From positions 19,274-83,273 of the forward strand of contig NZ_JAFBDK010000017.1 in the NCBI RefSeq assembly GCF_016908195.1: DNA of 64,000 bases. Reading direction: 5' to 3'. The translations under genes were made by a program, and so were the position numbers. Positions 46,424-56,631 of the stretch are shown in pieces; position 1 is the first letter of the stretch; each line of letters starts with the position of its first letter. The notes beneath the pieces are model-generated. The model did not search any database, was not told the DNA's origin, and saw nothing but the letters and a program-made list of their open reading frames with translations. The stretch is from Jeotgalibacillus terrae. GTDB lineage: Bacteria; Bacillota; Bacilli; Bacillales; Jeotgalibacillaceae.

Positions 46424-46508
46424 GGCGGCTCAGCCGTCATAGCTCCCTATTTTTATATTGGCCTTAGACCCGTTAGCTTTGCGTCCCACCTTTTCAGGTG
46501 GTTTGCCT
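46424..46508 (-). ncRNA. Cyclic-di-GMP-I riboswitch (GEMM-I) upstream of the SinI-like gene
   Basis: On the minus strand: AAGGCAAACC, the hairpin CCACCT-GAAA-AGGTGG with a GNRA loop, then GGGACGCAAAGCTAACGG, GTCTAAGG, and the closing ATGACGGCTGAGCCGCC arm, the ordered conserved blocks of the class. About 40 nt separate it from the SD of the SinI-like gene. I see no convincing terminator there, so translational control or a short alternative helix is likelier; on or off cannot be told. Confidence 0.88.
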
Positions 46509-46629
46509 TTTTCTGTTCTCTCAAAGCGATTGCAGCATTGGGCTAAACATCGGGTTAAAAGTTTGAAAAATAAATTTATTTGTGCTATGAATATATATTA
46601 GCACCCATGTCCCAGCAAATAAATAGTCA

Positions 46630-46658
46630 TATACACCTAAATATTCTGACTTTTTCAA
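46630..46658 (-). promoter_or_regulatory. Candidate promoter for the riboswitch-sinI-like transcript
   Basis: TTGAAA (46658-46653) and TGTATA (46635-46630) on the minus strand, 17 bp apart, about 120 bp before the aptamer. Confidence 0.5.
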
Positions 46659-46689
46659 CATTAAATTTATGTTACAATACTCTATTGGC

Positions 46690-46869
46690 TTATTTTGGAG
46701 AATGGTGGTACGCAGATTGACGAATTGACTGATTCAGCTCGTAATAAGAGATTGCTCTCAAGGAAGGATATGCGGTCAGATCTTCTCCGCAGACCGGACA
46801 GTTCCAGACTTCTCGTGTACCGCTGCTATATGAGGAACGCGTACACTTTGGACATTCTTTTCGCACCAT
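46690..46869 (-). CDS. Small zinc-ribbon protein, 59 aa
   Basis: Unrecognised protein starting MVRKECPKCTRSSYSS. Two CxxC knuckles, CPKC (residues 6-9) and CPVC (about 24-27), form a likely zinc ribbon, and the tail is polar. RBS AAAAGGGGTG lies before the ATG. A good promoter is upstream. It precedes the riboswitch transcript on the same strand and may read into it. Function unknown. Confidence 0.78.
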   Translation of the reverse strand: MVRKECPKCTRSSYSSGTREVWNCPVCGEDLTAYPSLRAISYYELNQSIRQSAYHHSPK

Positions 46870-46912
46870 AGGATCACCCCTTTTGTTCTTTATAGAGAAT
46901 TATTGTACTCTC

Positions 46913-46940
46913 ATTATAATCTAAGAACGTAATGATGCAA
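46913..46940 (-). promoter_or_regulatory. Promoter of the zinc-ribbon gene
   Basis: TTGCAT (46940-46935) and TATAAT (46918-46913), spacing 16 bp, about 45 bp before the start codon. Confidence 0.65.
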
Positions 46941-46944
46941 GCGT

Positions 46945-46965
46945 GAAAAAACCCTGTTTCAGGTG
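46945..46965 (-). terminator. Possible terminator of the pur operon
   Basis: Small stem CCTG-AAA-CAGG followed by GTTTTTT on the minus strand, about 65 bp after the purD stop. Another hairpin GTAATTG / CAATTAC lies just before it. Confidence 0.45.
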
Positions 46966-47030
46966 CAAAAAGAATGTTTAACAGGTAATTGCTCTCAATT
47001 ACTCCGTTTTAGTCATTAAATTAGAATATT

Positions 47031-48287
47031 CTAACTTCTTTTTAATGCTTTATTACCTATGTCTTTTCTATAGAAGAAATGCTCTGAGTGAACGCTCTGT
47101 AAGGCCTGATAAACCTGCGTTTGTGCAGCTGCCACGTTTTCTCCCACACCAGCTGCAAGGAGCACCCTTCCCCCATCAGAAACGATCCCGCCATCTGAGT
47201 TTTTCGTCCCTGCATGATAAAAGAAAGTATCTGCTTTTAATATTGATTCAAGCGGCTGTTCTTTCTGATAGTCACCCGGATAGCCTTCTGATGCAATGAC
47301 CACCCCCACTACTGTTTCATCTGACCAATCTGGAGTTCCGGTCTCACCATCTAAGAGATTTAATAAAAGTGTAGCCAGATCAGATTTTAATCTGTGCAGT
47401 ACGACCTGCGTTTCAGGATCTCCAAAGCGGGCATTAAACTCGATCACTTTCGGCCCCTCTGAAGTCAGAATCAGCCCTGCATACAATACACCTGTAAAAT
47501 CAAGCTGTTCTTTCTCCATTGCTTCTACAACCGGTTTAATGATCTCTTTCATTGCCGTTTCTTCAGTTTCAGCAGGAAGATGGGCAACAGGTGAATATGC
47601 ACCCATTCCGCCTGTATTAGGCCCTTTATCATTGTCATACGCTCTTTTATGATCCTGCGCGAGGGCAAGCGGAACAATCTTGCTCCCGTTTACCAGACAC
47701 ATAAGTGAGAATTCTTCACCATCCAGAAAATCTTCTACAACAACTTTCGCAGAGGATGCACCGAAGCGGTTGTGCTCAAGCATATCTTCTGCCGCCTGAA
47801 GAGCTTCTTCTACCGTCATGGCTACAACGACACCCTTACCCGCTGCCAGACCATCAGCTTTTATCACAATTGGCGCACCTTTTTGCTTTATGTAGGCAGA
47901 AGCATCCGCAAAGTCAGTAAAAGTCTCATAACCGGCTGTTGGAATATCATATTGTTTCATCAGCTCTTTTGCAAAAGCTTTACTGCCTTCTATTGCAGAT
48001 GCTTTTTGAGAGGGCCCGAATACTTTTAACCCGGCAGCTGCGAACGCATCAGCCAACCCTTCTGAGAGTGGCTGTTCAGGACCGATTACAGTCAATGCAA
48101 TATTGTTGCTCGTCGCAAATTCAACAAGTGCATGCTGATCTGTTTCCTTTATCTCAACACATGTTGCGTGAGTAGCGATACCGGCATTTCCCGGTGCACA
48201 GAAAACTTTACTGACTGAATCATCCTTCGAAAATTTATAACAAAGCGCATGCTCGCGCCCTCCACGTCCGATAACCAGTACATTCAT
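47031..48287 (-). CDS. purD: Phosphoribosylamine-glycine ligase
   Basis: 418 aa ATP-grasp enzyme, the GAR synthetase step of purine synthesis. MNVLVIGRGGREHALCYK starts the protein; GPEQPLSEGLAD, IKADGLAAGKGV, DHKRAYDNDKGPNTGGMGAYSP and EFNARFGDPETQ are the family motifs. The ATG at 48287 has AGGAGG 7 nt upstream; longer upstream readings run into repeat copy 6 and are rejected. Last gene of the pur operon. Confidence 0.96.
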   Translation of the reverse strand: MNVLVIGRGGREHALCYKFSKDDSVSKVFCAPGNAGIATHATCVEIKETDQHALVEFATSNNIALTVIGPEQPLSEGLADAFAAAGLKVFGPSQKASAIEGSKAFAKELMKQYDIPTAGYETFTDFADASAYIKQKGAPIVIKADGLAAGKGVVVAMTVEEALQAAEDMLEHNRFGASSAKVVVEDFLDGEEFSLMCLVNGSKIVPLALAQDHKRAYDNDKGPNTGGMGAYSPVAHLPAETEETAMKEIIKPVVEAMEKEQLDFTGVLYAGLILTSEGPKVIEFNARFGDPETQVVLHRLKSDLATLLLNLLDGETGTPDWSDETVVGVVIASEGYPGDYQKEQPLESILKADTFFYHAGTKNSDGGIVSDGGRVLLAAGVGENVAAAQTQVYQALQSVHSEHFFYRKDIGNKALKRS

Positions 48288-48316
48288 GATGATTCCTCCT
48301 GATACTATATTTAGAG

Positions 48317-48392
48317 GCTCTGTTAAAGGTGGCTGGTAATTTCCGCTGCAATCACCAGCTGTACTAATACAACAGTTCACTTTAACATAGCT
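48317..48392. repeat. Family A palindromic element, shortest copy (6 of 7), inside the pur operon
   Basis: 76 bp: GCTCTGTTAAAGGTGGCTGG and TTCCGCTGCAATCACCAGC, ending TTTAACATAGC. The whole central part is gone, so it forms a simple stem. Lies between purH and purD. Confidence 0.85.
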
Positions 48393-48547
48393 GAATTTTA
48401 AAAAGAGCCGGCCCCATGAAGAAGCCGGCTTAAATATATTCTGTAAGCGGCTTTGACATGGACCTCTTACGTAAATAGAGAAGTTTCGTTCATACATACA
48501 CAAATTAAATGGGATAACTCTAAAAAGCGCTAAACCTTTCATATGCA

Positions 48548-48700
48548 AAGCGTTGATCGCAATGGAAGGCGGCGACTCCGGCGGAAAAACGATCGGGAAA
48601 GACCCCGGAAGGCAGTGGTTTTCTGCCTGAGGAGGCTTGACCGTTCGTCCGCGGAAAGCGTCCGCCTGGAATGGAGATCAAACGCCATTGATCACAGACC
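48548..48700. repeat. Family B palindromic element between purH and purD
   Basis: Ends AGCGTTGATCGCAATGGAAG and AATGGAGATCAAACGCC are inverted. The interior has GGCGGCGACTCCGGCGG, GGCAG-TGGTTTT-CTGCC and CGTCCGCGGAAAGCG. GC-rich compared with its surroundings, no ORF of its own. Confidence 0.72.
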
Positions 48701-48709
48701 TAATTCGAA

Positions 48710-50242
48710 TTAATGCTTAAAATGACGTACGCCGGTCATCACCATCGTAATGCCATATTCATCAGCTTTCTTAATCGAATCTTCATCCTTAATCGATCCG
48801 CCTGTCTGAATAATCGCAGTAATGCCAGCTTTAGCAGCTGCTTCAACTGTATCATTCATCGGGAAGAAAGCGTCTGAAGCAAGCGAAGCTCCCTTCGCGC
48901 GTTCGCCCGCCTGTTCAAGCGCGATTTTGGCTGCTCCGACACGGTTCATTTGACCTGCGCCAATGCCCAGTGTCATATGAGGTTCAGCAACGACAATTGC
49001 GTTCGACTTAACGTGCTTCACCACCTTCCAGGCTGTTTTCATTGCTGCCCACTCTTCTTCAGTCGGCTTACGCTTCGTTACGACTTTAAGGTCAGCATCT
49101 TCAAGCGTATAATTATCCTGATGCTGCACAAGCAGACCGCCTTCAACTGACGTGTAAATGTATTCATGCTTTACGTGACGGTCAAATGGAACAGTAAGCA
49201 GTCTGATGTTTTTCTTCTTTGTGAGAATTTCAAGTGCATCCTCTGAAAATGCAGGTGCGATGACGATCTCAAGAAAAATATCAGCCAGTTTTTCAGCCGT
49301 TTCCTTATTAACACCACGGTTGAATGCGACAATTCCGCCAAAAATAGATGTGGAATCTGCTTCAAATGCTCTCTGGAAAGCTTCCTGAGGGCTGTCACCG
49401 GTGCCTACTCCGCATGGGTTCATATGTTTAACAGCAACTGCTGCTGCCTGATCAAAGTCCTTTACAACCTGAAGGGCTGCATCGGCATCTTTGATATTGT
49501 TGTAGGAAAGCTCTTTTCCGTGGTGCTGGCGCGCATGTGCGATTGAAAATTCAGAGCCGAGCGGATTACGGTAGAATGCTGCTTTCTGGTGAGGATTCTC
49601 ACCGTAGCGCAGATCCTGCTTGCGTTCATATGTCACCGTGATTCGCTCAGGGTTTTCTTCACCAGATTCCTCTGTTAAGTACTGTGCGATATAAGCATCA
49701 TAAGCTGCAGTATGACGGAACACTTTTGCAGCGAGACGCTTTTTGAACTCAGGTGAAACGCCACCTGCTTTTAATTCTTCAATCACCTTTTCATAATCCT
49801 CTGAATCAACAACAACCGTTAAGTATGCGTGGTTCTTAGCAGCTGCACGCAGCATAGTCGGTCCGCCGATATCAATATTTTCAACAGCATCTTCAAATGA
49901 TACATTCGGCTTTGCGATCGTCTGCTGGAATGGATAGAGGTTTACACACACAAGGTCAATCGCTTCAATTCCCTGCTCCTGAAGCTGACGCTGGTGATCC
50001 GGCTGATCCTGCTTGGCAAGCAGTCCACCGTGAATAGATGGATGAAGTGTTTTTACGCGTCCTTCAAGGATTTCCGGAAAACCGGTTACTTCATCGACAC
50101 CTTTTACTTCAACTCCATTATCAGCAAGCAGTGTTTTTGTGCCGCCTGTTGAAAGGATTTCATAGCCAAGTGCCTTCAGCTGTTCTGCAAATTCCACGAT
50201 ACCTGCTTTTTCAGATACACTGATTAACGCACGTTTAGTCAT
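48710..50242 (-). CDS. purH: Bifunctional AICAR transformylase/IMP cyclohydrolase
   Basis: 510 aa, doing the last two steps to IMP. The N-terminal MGS-like cyclohydrolase domain has [19 protein letters not shown] and [14 protein letters not shown]. The C-terminal AICARFT domain has [24 protein letters not shown] and [12 protein letters not shown]. Overlaps purN by 4 bp. Confidence 0.97.
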   Translation of the reverse strand: MTKRALISVSEKAGIVEFAEQLKALGYEILSTGGTKTLLADNGVEVKGVDEVTGFPEILEGRVKTLHPSIHGGLLAKQDQPDHQRQLQEQGIEAIDLVCVNLYPFQQTIAKPNVSFEDAVENIDIGGPTMLRAAAKNHAYLTVVVDSEDYEKVIEELKAGGVSPEFKKRLAAKVFRHTAAYDAYIAQYLTEESGEENPERITVTYERKQDLRYGENPHQKAAFYRNPLGSEFSIAHARQHHGKELSYNNIKDADAALQVVKDFDQAAAVAVKHMNPCGVGTGDSPQEAFQRAFEADSTSIFGGIVAFNRGVNKETAEKLADIFLEIVIAPAFSEDALEILTKKKNIRLLTVPFDRHVKHEYIYTSVEGGLLVQHQDNYTLEDADLKVVTKRKPTEEEWAAMKTAWKVVKHVKSNAIVVAEPHMTLGIGAGQMNRVGAAKIALEQAGERAKGASLASDAFFPMNDTVEAAAKAGITAIIQTGGSIKDEDSIKKADEYGITMVMTGVRHFKH

Positions 50243-50829
50243 TTTGTTTCCTCCAATGCTTCAGCAAATAGCTGATTAAGTGTTTCAGGGTAAAGACGGT
50301 GTTCAATGCCATGAATCACCTTTTCAATCTCTTCTCTTTCCCAACCGTCAGGAATTTTAAATGGCTCCTGTACAATGACAGGACCTGTATCCATTCCTTC
50401 ATCCACGTAATGAATTGTGACACCTGTTACTTTCATGCCACTGTCGATTGCCTGTCCGAGTGCATCTTTCCCCGGAAAAGCAGGAAGAAGTGATGGATGG
50501 ACGTTAACAATACGCCTTGGATAGGCCTGAAGAAGGACGGATCCGATGAGTCTCATATACCCTGCTAATACCAGCCATTCTACTTCTTTTTGATGAAGCA
50601 TTTCAAGGATTGCTGTCTCATACTCAGCTTTTGACGAAAAATCTTTCGGATTGAGTGCACACACTTCAATCCCCAATGCTTCTGCACGATTAACTGCATA
50701 TGCGCCAGGTTTATCTGTTACAAGTAACACGAGTGAACCTTTTAATCTGCCGTCGCGTACTGCCTGTGCAATTGCTTCAAAGTTACTTCCGCTTCCTGAT
50801 GCAAATACAGCAAATTTTATATCACTCAT
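50239..50829 (-). CDS. purN: Phosphoribosylglycinamide formyltransferase
   Basis: 196 aa. Transfers formyl from 10-formyl-THF to [15 protein letters not shown] binds phosphate, [13 protein letters not shown] and [16 protein letters not shown] carry the catalytic Asn-His, and [13 protein letters not shown] carries the catalytic Asp. Overlaps purM by 8 bp. Confidence 0.96.
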   Translation of the reverse strand: MSDIKFAVFASGSGSNFEAIAQAVRDGRLKGSLVLLVTDKPGAYAVNRAEALGIEVCALNPKDFSSKAEYETAILEMLHQKEVEWLVLAGYMRLIGSVLLQAYPRRIVNVHPSLLPAFPGKDALGQAIDSGMKVTGVTIHYVDEGMDTGPVIVQEPFKIPDGWEREEIEKVIHGIEHRLYPETLNQLFAEALEETK

Positions 50830-51856
50830 AGATTGTTACCTTCTTTCCGCTTTCAGCTGTTACACGACCGATCTCGAAGCTCTCTTCACCTGAATCGGCA
50901 AGCTTTCTCTGAACCGCTGCTGCATAATCAGGTCGGACTGCAAATACAAAGCCAATCCCCATATTAAACACGCTGAACATTTCCTGATCTGAAAAATCTC
51001 CTGCCTTTTGAATCAGATCAAACACAGGAAGCACAGGCCAGCTGTTATTCATCACTTCGATTGATGTACCATCAGGCAGCATGCGTGGAAGGTTCTCATA
51101 GAAACCGCCTCCCGTGATATGCGCCATCCCTGTAACTTCACCTGCTGCGAGAGCTGTTTTTACAGCTTTTGGATACAGTCGGGTCGGTGTTAAGAGCACT
51201 TCACCAAGCGTTTGCTGAAAGCCATCCGGACGGTCAGTCAGCTTCAGTTGCTGCTGTTCAAGAAGGACTTTACGGACAAGCGAAAAGCCGTTACTGTGGA
51301 TTCCGCTTGACGGCAGGCCAATTAGAACATCCCCAGGCTTGATTGCTTCACCTGTAATGATTTTGCTCTTTTCAGCTACACCTACTGCAAACCCTGCCAT
51401 ATCGTATTCATCCTCTTCATACATGCCAGGCATCTCAGCAGTTTCCCCGCCGATTAGCGCACAGCCTGAATCCACACACGCATCCGCAATTCCCTTTACC
51501 AGCTGCTCTATCTTTTCAGGTTCTGCTTTACCGACTGCCAGATAATCAAGGAAATACAGCGGCTCTGCTCCCTGAGCGGCAATATCGTTCACACACATTG
51601 CTACACAGTCGATGCCGATTGTGTCGTGCTTATCCATGGCAAATGCAAGCTTCAGCTTTGTACCGACGCCGTCTGTTCCTGAGATCAGTACTGGTTCTTT
51701 ATAGTTCAGTGCCGACAGATCGAACATGCCGCCAAATCCGCCGAATGCGCCCATGATACCTGCACGTTCTGTGCGCTTGACGTGTTTTTTCATCCGTTCT
51801 ACTGCTTCGTATCCTGCTTCGATGTTAACTCCGGCCTGTTTGTAGGCATCAGACAT
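50822..51856 (-). CDS. purM: Phosphoribosylformylglycinamidine cyclo-ligase
   Basis: 344 aa AIR synthetase of the PurM/PurL ATP-binding superfamily. [48 protein letters not shown] and [17 protein letters not shown] are the signature blocks. 237 bp separate it from purF because a repeat element is inserted there. Confidence 0.96.
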   Translation of the reverse strand: MSDAYKQAGVNIEAGYEAVERMKKHVKRTERAGIMGAFGGFGGMFDLSALNYKEPVLISGTDGVGTKLKLAFAMDKHDTIGIDCVAMCVNDIAAQGAEPLYFLDYLAVGKAEPEKIEQLVKGIADACVDSGCALIGGETAEMPGMYEEDEYDMAGFAVGVAEKSKIITGEAIKPGDVLIGLPSSGIHSNGFSLVRKVLLEQQQLKLTDRPDGFQQTLGEVLLTPTRLYPKAVKTALAAGEVTGMAHITGGGFYENLPRMLPDGTSIEVMNNSWPVLPVFDLIQKAGDFSDQEMFSVFNMGIGFVFAVRPDYAAAVQRKLADSGEESFEIGRVTAESGKKVTIYE

Positions 51857-51900
51857 GAATGTTCCTCCTTGAATACGCTGTTGGGTCTTTTAATCAGATA

Positions 51901-52082
51901 GCTCTGTAAAAATTTGGCTGTTGATTTCCGCTGCAGGGGGACCGCTTTCCGCAGGGCGTGCGGTAAGCCTCCTCACGCTTCGCGCTGCGGGGTCTCACCT
52001 GTCACGCTTCTCCTGCTGGAGTCGTCCCCCTTCCGCTACAATCACCAGCTGTGCTAAAAAAATGTTGGGCTTTAAAATAGCC
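51901..52082. repeat. Family A palindromic element, long copy (7 of 7), between purF and purM
   Basis: GCTCTGTAAA, GGCTGTTGATTTCCGCT, the central GTAAGCCTCCTCACG / GGGGTCTCACCTGTC stem, then ATCACCAGCTGTGC and GGGCTTTAAAATAGCC. Confidence 0.88.
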
Positions 52083-52093
52083 AATCCAATATA

Positions 52094-53515
52094 TTAATGC
52101 GCTAATTCTTTTTCATAAGGATGGAGTGTATCCGGATAGATCTCGGTTGGATACTTTCCTGTAAAGCATGCAAGACAGTGACCGCGGTTTTCGCCTTCAT
52201 CATCACGCCCGACTGCTTTCACAAGTCCTTCTACACTTAAAAACGATAGAGAATCTGCGCCAATTTGCTGACGGATCTCTTCAACTGAGTTCTTGGATGC
52301 AATCAATTCTTCGTGACTGCTTGTATCAATTCCATAAAAACATGGATTCTTAATCGGCGGTGAACTGATCACGACGTGTACCTCAGTCGCTCCTGCTTCT
52401 TTTAACATTTTCACAATCCGGCGGCTTGTTGTCCCGCGGACGATTGAATCATCCACCATGACAACCCGCTTGCCTTCAACGACACCTCTTACCGGTGACA
52501 GCTTCATCTTAACGCCCTGCTCACGAAGCTCCTGTGATGGCTGGATAAAAGTACGGCCGATGTAGCGGTTTTTAATCAGTCCCATTTCATAAGGGATAGA
52601 CGCTTCCTCAGCGTAGCCAATTGCTGCTGAGATACTTGAATCCGGAACGCCTGTTACAACGTCAGCTTCAATCGGAAATTCATTCGCGAGCTGTTTGCCG
52701 AGTCGTTTTCTCGCAGAGTGAATATTGATTCCATCAATATCACTGTCCGGTCTTGAGAAATAAATGTATTCCATTGAACAGATTGCACGGTTCGTTGCGT
52801 ATGAAAAGCGCTCTGAGCGGATCCCTTCATCATTAATAATCAACAGCTCTCCAGGCTCTACTGAACGAATCACTTCCGCTCCGATAATGTCAAATGCACA
52901 TGTTTCAGAAGCCACTGCATAACCGTCACCGACTTTTGCAAGTGTCAGCGGTCTTAAACCATGCGGGTCCAGTGCAACCATTAATTCAGTTTCAGTCATA
53001 ATCACAAACGCATAAGCACCCTTTAGCATTGTCAGTGCGTTTTTCACACGTTCTTCAAGGGAGGCATATCCACTTCTTTTGATCAGGTGGGCAAGCACTT
53101 CTGTATCAGACGTTGTCTGAAGAATGCTTCCCTGACGCTCAAGCTGATGCTTTAACTGGTTTGCGTTAACCAGATTCCCGTTATGGGCAAGTGTCAGTGT
53201 GCCGCTTTGTGAGCGGAAGACGAGCGGCTGAACGTTTTCATAACCGCCTCCTCCTGCTGTTGCATAGCGGACGTGACCGATTGCTCCGTGTCCTTTTAGC
53301 TCAGAAAGCATTTCCTGGTTAAATACTTCAGTTACCAGCCCCTCACCTTTTGAGAAAGATAAGTTTTCCCCGTCAGTTGCAGCGATACCCGCTCCTTCCT
53401 GACCTCGGTGCTGCAAGCTCTGAAGTGCGTAATACGTCATCTGCGCAGCCTGTTCATGGCCCCAGACGCCGAAGACGCCACATTCTTCATTTAATCCTTT
53501 TAATTCAGCAAGCAT
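52094..53515 (-). CDS. purF: Amidophosphoribosyltransferase
   Basis: 473 aa. First committed step: PRPP plus glutamine to phosphoribosylamine. An 11-residue propeptide ([11 protein letters not shown]) precedes the catalytic Cys of [12 protein letters not shown]-like loop and [14 protein letters not shown] are in the glutaminase half. [18 protein letters not shown] is the PRPP site. Late cysteines in [11 protein letters not shown] suit the Fe-S cluster of the Bacillus enzyme. Overlaps purL by 16 bp. Confidence 0.97.
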   Translation of the reverse strand: MLAELKGLNEECGVFGVWGHEQAAQMTYYALQSLQHRGQEGAGIAATDGENLSFSKGEGLVTEVFNQEMLSELKGHGAIGHVRYATAGGGGYENVQPLVFRSQSGTLTLAHNGNLVNANQLKHQLERQGSILQTTSDTEVLAHLIKRSGYASLEERVKNALTMLKGAYAFVIMTETELMVALDPHGLRPLTLAKVGDGYAVASETCAFDIIGAEVIRSVEPGELLIINDEGIRSERFSYATNRAICSMEYIYFSRPDSDIDGINIHSARKRLGKQLANEFPIEADVVTGVPDSSISAAIGYAEEASIPYEMGLIKNRYIGRTFIQPSQELREQGVKMKLSPVRGVVEGKRVVMVDDSIVRGTTSRRIVKMLKEAGATEVHVVISSPPIKNPCFYGIDTSSHEELIASKNSVEEIRQQIGADSLSFLSVEGLVKAVGRDDEGENRGHCLACFTGKYPTEIYPDTLHPYEKELAH

Positions 53516-55713
53516 GGGATTGCTCCTCTCCAGCTCTCTTCAAATTTTTCAACTGGCTGGTCAATGACGGCTGATCCGTTATGCACAACTTTTAATACAG
53601 GCTGTGCTGTTACTTCACCGATTTTCTTTGCGCCTGTCAGTGCTTCAAAAGCCTGTTGATTTTCAGGTTTCACACTGATTAAGAATCTTGACTGTGTTTC
53701 ACTGAAAAGCTCCGTTACTGCAGATCCTTCTGTCTCAGCTGTCACACCAAGACCTGAGCCGAATGCTGATTCAGCCAGCGCCACTGCAAGTCCACCTTCA
53801 GCAAGGTCATGAGCCGATTGTACAAGCCCCTGTTTAATTGCTGTCAGTACCTTTTCCTGACGATCAAGCTCTGTTGTTAGGTCAAGCTCTGGTGCTTTAC
53901 CTGAAATCTCTCCTGCAGTCAGCTTTTGAAGCTCACTGCCGCCAAATTCAGTTTTCGTCTCACCAACCAGATAGACGGCATCTCCAACCTGTTTAAAGCT
54001 TTGTGTTGTAATATGTTCAAGGTTTTCAATCAGTCCGACCATACCGACAACCGGCGTCGGGTAGACTGCTGTACCGTTCGTTTCGTTATATAAAGACACG
54101 TTTCCGCCAATAACAGGTGCATTCAGCACGCGGCATGCTTCACTCATGCCATCCACTGATTTTTCCATCTGCCAGAAGATCTCCGGCTTATCCGGGCTGC
54201 CGAAGTTCAGGCAGTCTGTAATCGCAAGCGGACGTCCGCCTGAGCAGACAATATTTCTTGCAGCTTCTGCCACTGCAATCTTTCCGCCTGTTTCAGGGTC
54301 AAGATACAGATAGCGTGAATTGCAGTCTGTTGTCATTGCAAGCGCCTTTTCAGTGCCGCGGATACGAAGGACTGCCGCATCAGAACCAGGCGTTACAACT
54401 GTGTTTGTACGCACCTGATAGTCATACTGGTCATAGACCCATTCTTTACTTGCAATCGTTGGCTGCTTTAATAGTGCATGCAGTGTTTCTTCAACATTTT
54501 CAACTTCAGGCTCTGCATTTTCAATCGCCTGGAATTCACGGTAGTAAGCAGGCTCTTTAGACGGCTTATGATACACAGGTGCATCTTCAGCAAGCGCATC
54601 GACCGGCACATCTGCTACGACATTTCCTTCATGAACAAGGCGAAGGCGCTTATCGTCTGTTACCGTTCCGACTGCTACTGCATCAAGATCGTACTTGTGG
54701 AACAGCTCCTGAATTTCTGCTTCACGTCCTTTTTCAATAACGATCAGCATACGCTCCTGTGATTCTGAGAGCATCATTTCATAAGCTGACATGCCTGTTT
54801 CACGCTGTGGAACAAGATCAAGATTCATTTCTATACCTGAACCTGCTTTACTTGCCATTTCAGCTGATGAACTTGTCAGACCTGCCGCACCCATATCCTG
54901 AATACCAATCAGCGCATCGTTTTTAATCAGCTCAAGGCATGCTTCAAGCAGAAGCTTCTCCATAAATGGATCCCCTACCTGTACTGCCGGGCGCTTCTCA
55001 TCTGAGTCCTCTGTTAATTCCTCAGATGCAAATGTCGCACCGTGAATCCCGTCGCGGCCCGTCTTAGCACCCACATACATCACAGTATTACCGACACCTT
55101 TTGCCTGACCTTTCTGGATTTCATCATGGTTAATCAGTCCAACGCACATGGCATTGACAAGCGGGTTGCCGTCATAAGATTTATCAAACTGCACTTCGCC
55201 GCCGACTGTCGGAATACCGATACAGTTTCCATAACCTGCAATACCTGCTACTACCTGCTCAAATAAGTACCGAACACGAGGAGAATCCAGTTCTCCAAAG
55301 CGTAAGGAATTGAGTATCGCAATGGGTCTAGCTCCCATTGAAAATACGTCACGTATAATTCCGCCAACACCTGTTGCCGCACCCTGGTAAGGTTCGATCG
55401 CAGATGGATGGTTATGACTCTCGATTTTGAATGCCACTGCCTGGCCGTCTCCAATATCAACAATGCCAGCTCCTTCTCCCGGTCCCTGCAGTACCTGCTC
55501 ACCTGTTACAGGGAATTTCTTTAAAAGAGGCTTAGAATTTTTATAGCTGCAGTGCTCTGACCACATGACTGAAAATAATCCAAGCTCTGTATAGTTAGGC
55601 AATCTGCCAAGGATACCCTCTACTAGGCTGAACTCCTCATCAGTCAGCCCCATTTCACGATAGATTTTCTCATCCTTAATTTGCTGCTGTGCCGGTTCAA
55701 GCATTAACGACAT
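53500..55713 (-). CDS. purL: Phosphoribosylformylglycinamidine synthase subunit II
   Basis: 737 aa small-type PurL, working with PurQ and PurS to convert FGAR to [52 protein letters not shown] and [11 protein letters not shown] are conserved. The ATG has GGAGGG 6 nt upstream within purQ; overlap 17 bp. Confidence 0.97.
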   Translation of the reverse strand: MSLMLEPAQQQIKDEKIYREMGLTDEEFSLVEGILGRLPNYTELGLFSVMWSEHCSYKNSKPLLKKFPVTGEQVLQGPGEGAGIVDIGDGQAVAFKIESHNHPSAIEPYQGAATGVGGIIRDVFSMGARPIAILNSLRFGELDSPRVRYLFEQVVAGIAGYGNCIGIPTVGGEVQFDKSYDGNPLVNAMCVGLINHDEIQKGQAKGVGNTVMYVGAKTGRDGIHGATFASEELTEDSDEKRPAVQVGDPFMEKLLLEACLELIKNDALIGIQDMGAAGLTSSSAEMASKAGSGIEMNLDLVPQRETGMSAYEMMLSESQERMLIVIEKGREAEIQELFHKYDLDAVAVGTVTDDKRLRLVHEGNVVADVPVDALAEDAPVYHKPSKEPAYYREFQAIENAEPEVENVEETLHALLKQPTIASKEWVYDQYDYQVRTNTVVTPGSDAAVLRIRGTEKALAMTTDCNSRYLYLDPETGGKIAVAEAARNIVCSGGRPLAITDCLNFGSPDKPEIFWQMEKSVDGMSEACRVLNAPVIGGNVSLYNETNGTAVYPTPVVGMVGLIENLEHITTQSFKQVGDAVYLVGETKTEFGGSELQKLTAGEISGKAPELDLTTELDRQEKVLTAIKQGLVQSAHDLAEGGLAVALAESAFGSGLGVTAETEGSAVTELFSETQSRFLISVKPENQQAFEALTGAKKIGEVTAQPVLKVVHNGSAVIDQPVEKFEESWRGAIPCLLN

Positions 55714-56380
55714 GAGAGTCCCTCCAGTGTTTTACGATTGATTGAAACAATTTAAGTCCATCTGCACTTCCTAACAGCTCGTCCACTGCACGTTCAGGGT
55801 GAGGCATCATACCAAGGACATTTCCTTTTTCATTCGTGATCCCTGCAATTGAAAGCAGGCTGCCATTTGGGTTATCCGCATAGCGAAAAGCGATCTGGCC
55901 GTTTGCTTCAAGCTGCTTTAAGGTATCCGCATCACAGAAATAATTCCCTTCACCGTGTGCGACTGGTACTGTGATCCGCTCATTTTTCTGATAGGCTTGT
56001 GTAAACATGGTTTCGTTATTGACAACTTCAAGTTCGACAGGACGGCAGATAAACTTCAGCCCCTGATTACGAAGCATGGCACCAGGCAGCAGTCCTGCTT
56101 CAAGCAGAATCTGAAATCCGTTACATACGCCAAGGACAGGCTTACCTTCTTCAGCTGCCTTTACCACTTCACTCATCACATTTGAAAAGCGGGCAATAGA
56201 CCCTGAACGCAGGTAATCTCCATAAGAGAATCCACCAGGCAGTAAAACGCCGTCAAACTGAGTTAAGTCAGCTTCATCATGCCAGACGTATTCAACTTCT
56301 TCACCAAGCTCATCTTTTACTGCATGGTACATGTCAATGTCACAGTTTGATCCTGGAAATACGATGACCGCAAACTTCAT
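55697..56380 (-). CDS. purQ: Phosphoribosylformylglycinamidine synthase subunit I (glutaminase)
   Basis: 227 aa class I glutamine amidotransferase that feeds ammonia to PurL. The nucleophile Cys is in LGVCNGFQ, and the His/Glu pair in [23 protein letters not shown] starts the domain. Overlaps purS by 4 bp. Confidence 0.97.
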   Translation of the reverse strand: MKFAVIVFPGSNCDIDMYHAVKDELGEEVEYVWHDEADLTQFDGVLLPGGFSYGDYLRSGSIARFSNVMSEVVKAAEEGKPVLGVCNGFQILLEAGLLPGAMLRNQGLKFICRPVELEVVNNETMFTQAYQKNERITVPVAHGEGNYFCDADTLKQLEANGQIAFRYADNPNGSLLSIAGITNEKGNVLGMMPHPERAVDELLGSADGLKLFQSIVKHWRDSHVVNA

Positions 56381-56631
56381 TGTGTAACGGCCTCCTCCAC
56401 TTCAAACTCATAGTTCTCAATAACTGTATTTGCGAGCAGCTTCTCGCACATTTCTTTCACTGTCTCTTCAATCGGACGATCAGATGGTTCGATTAACAGC
56501 TCAAGGTATTTTCCGATTCGTACATCCTGCACTTCGTGATAATCCATTGCATGAAGTGAATTCTTTACTGCTGTTCCCTGCGGATCAAGTACACTCTCTC
56601 TTAACGTTACATGAACTTTAACTTTTATCAT
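56377..56631 (-). CDS. purS: Phosphoribosylformylglycinamidine synthase subunit PurS
   Basis: 84 aa, normal PurS size. [19 protein letters not shown] and the ferredoxin-like beta strands are typical. It bridges PurL and PurQ. Overlaps purC by 4 bp. Confidence 0.95.
   Translation of the reverse strand: MIKVKVHVTLRESVLDPQGTAVKNSLHAMDYHEVQDVRIGKYLELLIEPSDRPIEETVKEMCEKLLANTVIENYEFEVEEAVTQ

Noticed and set aside
46400..46440. Intrinsic terminator as expression platform of the c-di-GMP riboswitch
   Set aside because: Between aptamer and RBS there is no stable stem followed by a T-run, only weak AGTACT/AGTATT pairing, so it was not annotated.
48288..48548. N-terminal extension of purD by 87 residues
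   Set aside because: The extension runs through repeat copy 6 and lacks an RBS, while the ATG at 48287 has AGGAGG and matches PurD length.
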